Source of the DNA: Epiperipatus broadwayi
Lineage: Eukaryota > Onychophora > Udeonychophora > Euonychophora > Peripatidae
Length of the DNA stretch: 64,000 nucleotides
Direction: 5' to 3'
NCBI GenBank assembly: GCA_028023455.1
Contig: JAQFVV010000182.1
Location: 248,001-312,000 of the forward strand
The notes under the pieces are model-generated. The model made no database searches and was not told where the DNA came from. It saw only the letters and a list, made by a program, of their open reading frames with translations. The stretch's first letter is position 1; every line of letters starts with the position of its first letter. Made by a program: the position numbers and the translations under genes. Shown here piece after piece: positions 25,472 through 35,164 of the stretch.

Positions 25472-26331
25472 CAGTTCATAGCCATTGTTAATTTGATAGA
25501 AATACAAAGAAAAATATATATAAGCTACCATGTATATGACTACATTGGTGAATGCTAGAGAGTATAATTTATGGCCAAAGTAAAAAAAAAAAAAATTAAT
25601 TAATAATAAAAATTCAAATTTCCCAAAGCAAAAAAAAGAAAAGAAAAGCAGATTCTAAAATATTTTCAACACTTGGGTGTCTAGTTGTGTGTGAACGTTG
25701 TTTTAAATATTCAAAAGATAATCCTTTTGTGCTAAAAACATGTTAAGTTTTGTGTGTGTGTGTTTTTTAAATAAAAATACTTCAAAAATAATGGAGTAAT
25801 TATTGCTATTGTGATAATTATATGCATAACTTTTATTATACTTTCCCATTAAAAATACATAATTAATTTATAATTAATTATTGCATTTTTTTTTTAAAGT
25901 CGTGCTTATTTCACCAAAATGAACGAATACAATGCTTAACGAATGTGCTAAATTACACTGATTGTAAATAATGTTTAATTATTAGAAGAAATTGAGAGCT
26001 TAAAACGTTTTAGTCGATAAATTGAGTTCAAATTTGGAGTGGGTGCTTAGATTCTTTTCCAAGTAGCTGATTCTTTTTATAGAGATACAATGTATAACTA
26101 GCATAGGTAATTATTCAATATTAATTCTTAAATGGATTTTTAGCTATTCTTAATTGGGAGATAAGAGTTTTAAAAATAATCTAAATTAATCAAATGTCTA
26201 TCAATGCATTGATCACTAAAAATAAAAAATATTGTTTTACATATAATTCTTCACTTCAGATAAGAAACATGTTATAACAACTAGGCACAGCCTAAATTTC
26301 TACTGTAACTATATAATAAAAAAATGTATAA

Positions 26332-26370
<39 letters not shown>

Positions 26371-26551
26371 TAATTAATACGGCCCTCTATTACCAGAATT
26401 TGCTTTTGCAAACATAAAATGAAATATTTACAAAATTTTCTAATTCTTACAAGAACAGCCAAACAGATAAAATATACATATATATAATTAAAACAAAGGG
26501 AGTAAATCACCTCCATCCCAGATTATGAATTAAGAGTACTCCTTTTGTTTA
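25472..26551. other. AT-rich stretch with (AT)n microsatellite
   Basis: No gene seen. An (AT)n run of about 33 bp lies at 26336-26368, and a GT run lies near 25753-25764. Confidence 0.6.
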
Positions 26552-26553
26552 TA

Positions 26554-27429
26554 TACACCTGGGTCTCTTTTTATGTGGACTTATTTAACACGATTTTGAA
26601 GTTACGCGATTCGTGTTTCACCGGAAGTCGATTTCCGATAATGCGCTATTACTTTAAATAATAAATTTTGCACACTTATGTTATATTGAAAGTAATAGCA
26701 CATTATTGGAATTCGACTTTCATCTTAGTAATTTCAATATTTTCAGTGCTTTATAATAGTAAGATTTTATGCAATAATGAAATTAAAATCATGATTTCCA
26801 CATTTTATGTATACCCACATTAAATTTTACAAGATTATAATGTAAATTTGTTCAAACATTGTGCGTGTTAATTTTGCATTTTAAATCACATTCTGTTTTT
26901 GCTTTTTAAAAAAGAACGTAATCAATTATTATTTTCTTATTAATGACACTAATCATTAACGTGCTCTTAAATTCCAATGAGAGCTAAATGGTTGTATGTC
27001 TGGATATTGCGAGCTTCGTAAACAATTAATAAAATCATCATCTCAAAGATTAATTACTAATTACCTTGTCACCAGAAAATCATAATAATTAAAACATGTA
27101 TAAAAAATGTAAATTGCTGTATTGTAAATTATGCATAAAAATATATTATTTTGAATAAAATTAAATATTATAGTTAAAAAAAGTTTGTTTTGTATCAATT
27201 TTTTTCAAATTTGAAATTTTTTATTAGTCATATTTTATTTCCTTATTATTTTTTTTTGCGCGAATTTTAAAGTAATTTTATGTTGGTGCTTTGCTTTTAT
27301 ATGAATTTTGAAAAATCACAGACTGCATCCCCCCTTTTTTCAATGTAAGTTACGTCTATTTTTGCATGATTTCATTTGCATGTGTTTTCTGAGGAACCTA
27401 TCTATTGCATAAAATGAGACCCAGGTGTA
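26554..27429. mobile_element. TIR DNA transposon family TACACCTGGG, copy 1
   Basis: Begins TACACCTGGGTCTC and ends GAGACCCAGGTGTA, flanked by TA on both sides (26552-26553, 27430-27431). The terminal repeats extend to about 22 bp with mismatches. Copies 2 (47076-47988) and 3 (63002 onward) share the interior. A TA target fits Tc1/mariner/pogo-type elements. This copy has an internal deletion of the coding-like tail present in copy 3 and is not autonomous. Confidence 0.8.
26625..26719. repeat. Internal ~31-bp inverted repeat inside TIR transposon copy 1
   Basis: Left arm 26625-26655 (AAGTCGATTTCCGATAATGC and on) pairs with right arm 26689-26719 (ending ATTGGAATTCGACTT) with few mismatches around a 33-base loop. 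The same hairpin is present in copy 3 (about 63074-63168), so it belongs to the element. Confidence 0.8.
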
Positions 27430-27431
27430 TA

Positions 27432-30338
27432 TACATTGAGCTATGTTTATTTTAAAATTTACGTATTAAATCTCATTTAATTATTACAATCAAGGTGATA
27501 AAAGCCAGATGCCAGCTCCAGCTTTGTGCAATTGACTATGAGTTTAGTAACTCATAAGTACCATATTTCATCTGGCTAATAAATTAATTTTACTCTGATT
27601 TACCAACAATGTTGACAAAGATATGCTTTAAATATCAGAGCTCTCAAAAATAGGTCGATTCATTTTATTCTTGATTCTTTGCTCAAAATTTAGAGTATTT
27701 CTTAATTCATAGCCTGAAGCTCAAAGAAAATAATTCTCTAATAGCTCCAAAAGAATAAAAATCTTTCATAGAACTGGAAGTGATTTTGATATCAGTTATG
27801 CAAGGCAAAAAAGAAAGAACAGGGGGTGATTCACAATCCCCTAGTATGAGTGGTTATTCAATCAAAAGAAATAATAAGAAAGAACTGTCAGATAAGAATT
27901 AATTATGTAATCTGATGGATTCATCAGTTTTGACTGAATCAATATTGACCAGGGATTTTGAATAAAAGACAATGATTATTAAAGTTTAAGTCTTAATAAA
28001 TAAAAAAATAAATAAATAATAAAAGTGATGAAAATAAATACGTAGATAAAAGAACTTAGTTATAACAATGTCAAAACAAGTAAAAAATCAATGACAATCC
28101 CCTTGATTATTTCTACCTTGACTGTTGTGAGAAACCCAAGCCACAAGTCTGTGCTGTGAACATAGCAGGAGTGTGATCAAAATAAATTCGTAAAAATAAA
28201 AAATAAAAAGTAAAATAGTTTAAAAATAATGTGTTTAAAATAAAAATTAAATAAGTAAATGTAAAATTAATAATGATAAAAAAATAATAATGAAAATAAA
28301 TCATCAAATGTAGGAAAATAAATCAAGATTGAGGTGTGTATGAGTATATTGAGCAAAGATATGAATTTCAGATCATATTTTGGGTTGGATTAAGCCTTTT
28401 CTTGCGGTGACTTTGTTCTACAGATGGGTATGTGCATAGATTAAATATTGATGCTGTGCCAGTAAAAAAAGTCCTGACCCCATAATAATAAATCTGAAAG
28501 AATAATTCCCAGTAACTTAATAAAAAATATTTTCATAAGTCAAATGGGCAGTAAAATAGTCTCAACTTTCGCAAGAAATTAAAAGTTAGTTTAATCAATA
28601 CAAAAATGATCTGTGTGTGAATTGCCTAATGCTTTATTGAATACCTCTCTTTATATTATCATTTAATAACAATAAGAGTAAAAGAAAAACCATACATCTT
28701 AAAAATTTATTAAAGTTATGTTATTCAGAATTTAAAGTGATCAATAACTAAGTAAAGGAATTGACGCTTTTAAATCCTTAATTGGGGAGGATATAATATA
28801 ACCATGTATATATATATATGGTACATAAGTATGTGTATATATTCAAGTTACGTAATACTATAAATAAAAATTATATTTCAATATTTAATTGTTTAAAAAA
28901 AAAGTTAAAAGAAAAAAGAAAAAGTACAAATCTTGGGAATTAAGTTAAAATACTAATTGTAACTTATCTTTCTTTTCTTTTCTGTATTTTAATTTAGTAT
29001 AATCCTTTCAAAAGTACTTTTAATTGGAAGCACTTTTAATTAAAATCTACATATAATTGAAAACAAATTTATACAAGATTAATCAGCTTCTGGATATAAA
29101 TTCCAGACTGATTAATTAACAATAGATAACTAATTTCAGTGTAATCAAAAATATAAGATAAAAATAATAATAAAAAATTGTAACTAATTAAAAAAATAAA
29201 GATCAAATGAATTGATATTATGGATTCGAGTGGGCGGGGAGGGGGAGTCAGAGTGTATAAATACTGAAAACACATATTTATTATTCGGGGTCAGAAGAGA
29301 AAGAAAAGAAAGAACAGGAGCAGAAAAAGCAACAAGAAAACAAGAAAGCCAGATAGCTTTTGACTGGATCCTGCAAGATGAAACAATCTTTATATGGATC
29401 AGGTTGATAAAAAAATGTGTTGCTAAACCAAAATGAGTGTTTGTTCATGTCCATTGTCTGCCTCCTGATCATCATTAACCAGATGCAGTAATATATATTT
29501 TCTGACTCACTTTTGCCAATATTTTACCTGCCATGAATTAAATCTATGAAACTAAACCTACCCATAGTACACAGAGCCAGAAGGAAGCATCCAACTACCA
29601 ATACACCCATTCTGAACTGGATAGAATCAGAAGACAGGGGTCATCACACAGATATTATATAAAACCCCTAGGTAATATTGTCTAGATGTCATTGATAAAA
29701 ATTTTCAATTTTTATTTCAAGTATAAACTGTTAAAATTTATTTCTTGATATAATTTATAAATATCATTTCTAATTGTCAACTTTTAACTATACATAAATA
29801 TGCACATGACTGGTTTAGAATATTGTAGTCTGAAATAGTATTCATATTTTTATTTAAATGTTTCAAATATTCCTTAAATTTTTTTAATATTATTTAACAA
29901 ATAAATTGTAAATTATTGGTGTGGTTTAAGCTTCTCTCTTTCAATTTATCTATAAATAAATAGATAATTGTATGTAGATATTCTGTGTTATGCTGATCAC
30001 ATGTTTTTATAACTAGCCATGGGTCAAGCACTTGAAGCATGTTAATGTCAGGGTTTAAACCATTATAAATATCCCATGAGATGTGTCAATGCTTCTTGAC
30101 ATTTTGGAGGGGTACCTTGGTCTGAAAAAGTGACAGTTGGTTTAATATTTTTTATCAAATCTTGGTCTGACTGAGAGTATGATTAATATGTAAGTATTGA
30201 TCATATTTTACTCTTCTGCTTGAATAATGGAGTCTAGAAATATGGTATTAAAGGTTAATATGATCTAATGACGAAAAATAAATAATAAGTAAATAGACAT
30301 AGAATAAATTGTAAAGAAGATAAATTCCATTACAATAT
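27432..30338. other. AT-rich stretch, no supported gene
   Basis: Only short unsupported ORFs. 29220-29480 is somewhat purine-rich on plus (GGGCGGGGAGGGGG at about 29232) and gives overlapping ORFs on both strands without motifs. A TA run lies at 28808-28820. Confidence 0.5.
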
Positions 30339-30507
30339 ATATATATATAAAATACATATTTTGCGGGTTCATCCGTGTTAAAAACTTTTAATATCAATAT
30401 ATTGACGTTTCGACTTGGTCACACAAGCCATCCACAGAGTTATAAAAAGGTAGAAAGACGGTTGTAGAGGCGCTACAATCACTGGTTTGAATAAAACATT
30501 AAAAATC
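30339..30507. repeat. PLE inverted terminal repeat, left arm
   Basis: Reads from the TA-rich edge through TTTGCGGGTTCATCCGTGTT to the CTACAATCACTGGTTTG and AATAAAACATTAAAAATC end. It is the reverse complement of the right arm with one substitution and one A-run indel over the ~148 bases compared. It lies downstream of the GIY-YIG domain in the sense direction. Confidence 0.9.
30397..30444 (-). ncRNA. Hammerhead-ribozyme-like motif in left PLE repeat
   Basis: On the minus (sense) strand: stem I strand TATAACT, core CTGTGGA, stem II (GGCTTG / CAAGTC, six pairs, loop TGTGAC), GAAA, then CGTC ending at the expected cleavage site. PLE repeats are known to carry such hammerheads. The core differs from CUGANGA at one position (A6 to U) and has an extra U before stem II, so activity is doubtful. 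Confidence 0.45.
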
Positions 30508-30531
30508 CCACCAATAGCAAAAATGTTAAAT

Positions 30532-31060
30532 TTAAGAATGTTTTTTAAAGAAATCTTTCCAAATAGGAGGAAGTTTGCACGTATCATCTCGCTTATTGAT
30601 ACAATCTGGCCTTTTAAGTATCTCAATGGCTTCTCTGATTTTGCATTGGTAGAGATTATCACATCTGGATATGATCCTGGTACTAGAAAAATCTATTTTA
30701 TGACCTGAATCTATAGTATGGAGTGAGAGTGCTGATGATGATGAGTGTTGTTTAACTGCATTAGCATGCTCATCTCTCCTAACACTGATGCGACGATTAC
30801 TCATACCTATGTAAGAAGCTTTACAATTTTTACATGAGATTTGATAGACACCATGAGATTCAAGAGGGATTGAATCCTTAGGCTTGGTTATTATATTGCT
30901 GATCTTTTGATGAGCAGAAAATGCTGTATCTATATTATAGCGTTTTAATATACGTCCGATACTGTCTGTAGTTCCTTTTACATATGGAACACAAATCCTA
31001 ATAGCTGACTTATCATCTTTTTGTTTCCTATTTTGTCTATTTTGGGCTTGAAATAAGGCT
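30532..31060 (-). pseudogene. PLE C-terminal GIY-YIG endonuclease domain
   Basis: Frame open on the minus strand from the A-run near 31060 down to the stop at 30532. It reads IRICVPYVKGTTDSIGRIL, then GVYQISCKNCKASYIGMSNR (GVY at about 30852, YIG at 30805-30813), an Arg-rich helix RISVRRDEHANAV, and CDNLYQCKIREAIEIL with the likely metal-binding Glu. The CxxC inside the GIY-YIG linker is typical of PLE nucleases. In a working element the domain nicks target DNA. It is separated from RT by frameshifts, one of them in the A-run at about 31053-31061. Confidence 0.85.
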
Positions 31061-31364
31061 TTTTTTTATAAATTTGTAATTATAACTATTTGCTAATAAA
31101 ACACTATTAATATGATTTATTTCTTCTTTCAGATGTGTGTCATCTGAAAGGTTAATTGCTCTATTTAAAAGAGTTTTGGCTACAGAAACTATCTGAGTTG
31201 GGTGATGATGAGAATGTAAATGTAAATATCTGTCTGTGTGTGTATCCTTTCTGTAAATAGAAAAGATAAACTATTTGGTGTTCTGGTGACTAGAACATCA
31301 AGAAAAGGGAGTTTTCCATCAGACTCTGTCTCCATTGTAAATTTAATATGAGGATGCATATTAT

Positions 31365-32417
31365 TTAAATGTAAGAAAAATCATCTAATGTATTTTTTCC
31401 ATGTTGCCATATGACAAAAGTGTCATCTATGTATCTGAGCCAAATGAGAGGTTTTAAAGATGATGATTCTAAAGCACGAGTTTCTATATATTCCATGAAT
31501 AAATCAGCTATTACTCCTGAGATAGGTGAGCCCATAGGAGTACCAAAAACTTGTCTGAGATGCTGTCCATTGTATACAAAATATGTATTTAAGAGACAAT
31601 GTTTAATCAAAGCAATAATATGGTCTGGTAAATTGCAACGTTGTGAGATTATATTTAAAGCTTCATCAATTGGAATGTTTGTAAACAAAGACACGACATC
31701 AAAACTGACCAGAATGTCACTAGCATTAATTTTTAAACTTTTTAAAACAGAAATAAAATGAAGAGAGTTTTTAATATATGATTTAATAGATGGGATTGTA
31801 GGTTTCATGAAATCTGATAAGTATCTAGCTAAAATATGAGTTGGAGAACCTATTGCACTTACTATTGGACGAAGAGGGGTATCTGGTTTGTGAATTTTTG
31901 GAAGTCCATAAAATTTTGGACAGACACAAGATTTTTCACGAGGGATTATTTTATTTTTTATCTCTGTTTCAATAGGTGATTTATTAATAATAGCTTTTGT
32001 TGTTTTTTCCAAATATGTAGTATGATCTCTTTTTGATAGTTTATAAGTTTTATCACTAAGCAGATCTAAAATTTTATTATGGTAAATGTCACGATCCATT
32101 ACAACTGTGGCATTACCTTTATCAGCTGGAAGTACAACAATTGATTTGTCCGATTTTATATTATTTAATGCTTGTCTTTCTTTCTTTGAAAAATTATTTT
32201 TAGGAAGCTTAGCTTTTTTTAAAATATTACAAATCTCAGCTCTAGCTAAATCAGCCGATGTAGAATCAATTTTATCAAGAGCTGATTCAACATTACAGAC
32301 AATTTTCTCAAAAGGTATCCGGGAAGGTGTTAAAGCAAAATTGAAACCTTTTTCTAAAACCGAAATTTCATCTGTAGAGAGGGCTTTCTTAGATAAATTG
32401 TAAACGGTTTTTTGATT
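31365..32417 (-). CDS. Penelope-like reverse transcriptase, frameshifted at C-terminus
   Basis: The frame is open from 32417 to 31365 (about 350 codons); the first ATG is at 32099 (244 codons). The part upstream of that ATG is clearly coding (LPADKGNATVVMD, typical of PLE RTs), so the true start is further up or lost. In the 244-residue part: KFYGLPKIHK 62-71, RPIVSAIGSP 77-86, FDVVSLFTNIP 133-143 (motif A Asp), GTPMGSPIS 186-194 (motif B), YIDD 223-226 (motif C, catalytic). The frame shifts in a T-run near 31380 and continues as LPFLDVLVTR; it shifts again near 31270 to IYRKDTHTDRYLH, a strongly conserved PLE block. It copies the element RNA at the target site. Confidence 0.9.
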   Translation of the reverse strand, partial: NQKTVYNLSKKALSTDEISVLEKGFNFALTPSRIPFEKIVCNVESALDKIDSTSADLARAEICNILKKAKLPKNNFSKKERQALNNIKSDKSIVVLPADKGNATVVMDRDIYHNKILDLLSDKTYKLSKRDHTTYLEKTTKAIINKSPIETEIKNKIIPREKSCVCPKFYGLPKIHKPDTPLRPIVSAIGSPTHILARYLSDFMKPTIPSIKSYIKNSLHFISVLKSLKINASDILVSFDVVSLFTNIPIDEALNIISQRCNLPDHIIALIKHCLLNTYFVYNGQHLRQVFGTPMGSPISGVIADLFMEYIETRALESSSLKPLIWLRYIDDTFVIWQHGKNTLDDFSYI

Positions 32418-32582
32418 TTAATGTTTTATTCAAACCAGTGATTGTAGCGCCTCTACAACCGTCTTTCTACCTTTTTATAACTCTGTGGATGGCTTGTGTG
32501 ACCAAGTCGAAACGTCAGTATATTGATATTAAAAGTTTTTAACACGGATGAACCCGCAAAATATGTATTTTATATATTTAAC
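32412..32582. repeat. PLE inverted terminal repeat, right arm
   Basis: The reverse complement of the left arm, from GATTTTAATGTTTTATTC to ATGAACCCGCAAAATATG and the A/T edge. It directly abuts the start of the RT frame, so the 5' end of the protein may have been lost where this inverted copy joined. Confidence 0.9.
32476..32524 (+). ncRNA. Hammerhead-ribozyme-like motif in right PLE repeat
   Basis: Stem I strand 32476-32482, core CTGTGGA 32483-32489, stem II 32491-32496 with 32503-32508, GAAA 32509-32512, CGTC 32513-32516, then AGTATA, which pairs back to stem I with one bulge. The ACGT around the cleavage site is self-complementary, which fits the dimeric minimal hammerheads known from PLEs. 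One core change (A6 to U) and an extra U make it a degenerate version. Confidence 0.45.
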
Positions 32583-32603
32583 CCGTGCAAATCTTCGTTT
32601 TAA

Positions 32604-32651
32604 CATATATATATATTGTACTGCTCACAACATATATATTGTAAACATATA

Positions 32652-32714
<63 letters not shown>

Positions 32715-32716
32715 TT
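32604..32716. repeat. (TA)n microsatellite cluster beside the PLE
   Basis: Runs of TA/ATATAC separated by short spacers. The 66-codon plus ORF here (repeated Tyr-Ile) is a by-product of the repeat. Confidence 0.9.
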
Positions 32717-32719
32717 GTG

Positions 32720-34372
32720 TTATATATGTTAATAATTTAATAACTTAAAATAAATAAATAAATTATGAAGAAAAAGAGAAGCAAAAATAGTTTTAAAAAA
32801 GTAGATTTGTAAAAATGAAATCAATAAAAACAACTCTTTTTTTTAGAACAAAATTGTTTTATTAAGAGTGGAGGTGGGGGAAAGATAATCATAGCTGATA
32901 AAGATTTAAAACTCACTCTCTTCTTTTTATATAATTAAAAAAAAAAAAGTTAAATAAATATAAAATGTTTTAAAATAAAAACTGACAATAGTATTAAATA
33001 GTAAAAGAAAATCTTGTAAATTATCTCAATGGCAGGAATGCACTTAAATTTTGAAATATTCCTGACAATAAGATGGTAGATGAATCTAAGAAAAAAGATA
33101 AGATAAAATGTAAAATTAATTAAAATCAAATTAAAAGTATGATAAAAATTAGATACTGGGAAAGTTAAGTATAATAAGTCACAACTTGTCCATTATTATC
33201 TAGTTTTCCAGATTGTTTTTGGAAGTTTTCTCAAAGTCAGTTCAGTTCATCAGTTGCTAAATTCATTGAACCATTCATCAGCATTGAGGGCATAAATAAT
33301 ATGACTCCCTTATTTCTGTGAAAAATATAAATGTAGAAGTCACAGAAGTAGAACATGCATTGCTAGAGAACCTTTGGAGTGTTCAGCTAGTTTTTATGTC
33401 TCAGGTCCTTGGCTCCATCAATTGCTCTCACCTAGAAACAATGCCTCATCCATAATATAGATGCTGCCACATACTCTCTCACATTGTCTGTCAGAAGTAT
33501 GGAAGGAAACACATGAAACCGTCTCTGGAGACCAAAATTCCATCTGGCTGGAAATCAAAAACCAAAGGAAAGTGTCAACTGCAGAAAGATGACCTTATCT
33601 CGATATAATGAAAAAATCTAGATAAATATACTTTTTCAATCATAAACTGTCTAGACATATTCTTTTAATGAAATGAACTATAATAAAGAACATTAATAAT
33701 ATTGGATCTTTTAACAATTAAGGTATACTTATTTATTCTTTTGTGTTAAATTGTATTATTATATTTATTTAAATAGGTGTGCATGTGAATAAATAAATGT
33801 TTGCTTAAAATGTAGCTTGATCTATACCCTCTCTCTTTTAATTGCATCACCAGTAATTTAAAGATTATAAATATTTCCATGTGTTAATTGGTACTGGGTT
33901 GGGTTCCCTGATCAACAGTGTGAGTTAGCCTAGATATGTTTCAAGCACTAGGTTTGTGTGCCTGTCATCTGAGCATACCAGCTATATATGAGACTTGTTC
34001 TCAAAACAAATTAAATTATTTGAATGGCAGGTGTTGTCACAGCAATATGGAGAGGTTCTATGGTCAGGAAAGATTATCAAGTTGTCCATCTGTATAGCCT
34101 CGATCTGGCCATAGGTATCATTGATGGTTAATCTATCAATGATAGTCTATTCCTCTGCTTGAATGTGCAATCCAATTCCAGAGGCATGAAACAACAAAGC
34201 CAATCATGTAAAGTAAATAATAAAACATTAGGAAATAACCATACGAGTAAAACAATAAAATGTTAATAAATAATAATGTATAATAAAAATGATAAATATA
34301 AAAATATTTTTAGACAATGGATGATTACAAATGATCAAAAATGTCCATTTTGATCACTAGATAAATTGTTAC

Positions 34373-34417
<45 letters not shown>

Positions 34418-34717
34418 ATGTTATATGTTTGGTTCAATTTTACTTGAAAAGGTCTATTTGTTAATAGATGAAGCCATGATTGTGGGAAAATTTTAGTAAA
34501 TTTTTTTGGGGATAGTATTATAATGTTATATGAATTTCTATTTTATCATATTTATTAAAAACTACTGGTGTCAAACAAATTCTTATTATAAATAAGGCAT
34601 TTGAAAGATACATTTGTAAAATATATATTAAGTAAATACATAACTACTTATGTAATCAACATCACATGATTATCATTTCATATGCTTACACATGATGTTA
34701 ATAAAAGTAGCAAATCA
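32720..34717. other. AT-rich stretch with TA/TG microsatellite
   Basis: 33180-33620 and 33890-34200 are less AT-rich but have no open frame or motif. The second may be a diverged relative of 29930-30220, since both end near 'cctctgcttgaat'. A compound (TA)n(TG)n run lies at 34374-34417. Confidence 0.45.
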
Positions 34718-35164
34718 CCATAAAGTAGTGCAAGCAACTGTAAGCCTTTTTAGTTAATGGATGCAGGAAGGGTTTTGTGCATAAATCCCTATTTAATTCC
34801 TACTCATACAACATTTCCAGACTAATTTTTATCTTGTAGTTTTCATTCATGAGAAGCCTTGGATTTGAGAGCATTGCATCTAGGTTTGTGCATAAAATAC
34901 CTATCTAGTATCAACTCATTCAACATTCCTAGATGAGTTTCTAACTTGGGGCTTTCATTAGTGAGGAGCCTTGGATTTGAGAGCTATGAAGAACCTTGAA
35001 TTTGAGAGCTGCTGTCAAATTCAATACTCCTCACTAATTAATGTCACAAACTAGAAACTCATCTGGGAATGTTGGATGAGTAGGCACTAGATAGTGATTT
35101 TATGCACAAACCTTCCTGCATCCATTGATTATGAAAGCTTGCACTTGGTGGCACTACTGTATGG
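34718..35164. mobile_element. Foldback element with long inverted arms and internal arm duplication
   Basis: Left arm from 34718 (CCATAAAGTAGTGCAAGC, then ATGGATGCAGGAAGG and GTGCATAAA). It is followed by a second, same-direction arm copy (about 34880-34995). An inverted arm ends at 35164 (ATGCACAAACCTTCCTGCATC, then GCTTGCAC and GCACTACTGTATGG). All arms share the 'gagccttggatttgagagc' core. The outer ends pair over more than 130 bp with mismatches. No coding sequence. A solo relative lies at 16930. Confidence 0.75.

Larger units (their letters stand above)
30339..32582 (-). mobile_element. Penelope-like retroelement with inverted terminal repeats
   Basis: An about 2.24-kb retroelement whose sense strand is minus. 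It carries a reverse transcriptase with the Penelope-like KFYGLPKIHK signature, followed by a GIY-YIG endonuclease, the defining domain pair of endonuclease-positive Penelope-like elements (PLEs). It is bounded by ~170-bp inverted repeats that differ by about one base and one indel over the ~148 bases I compared. PLEs often end in such pseudo-LTRs in direct or inverted order. Three frameshifts interrupt the coding region. The near-identity of the ends argues for a young insertion. TA-rich microsatellite flanks both ends, and no target duplication can be read. Confidence 0.9.

Noticed and set aside
31411-32403. Plus-strand ORFs of 105 and 116 codons
   Set aside because: Shadows of the minus-strand reverse transcriptase.
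32548-32748. 66-codon plus ORF of Tyr-Ile repeats
   Set aside because: By-product of the (TA)n microsatellite beside the Penelope-like element.
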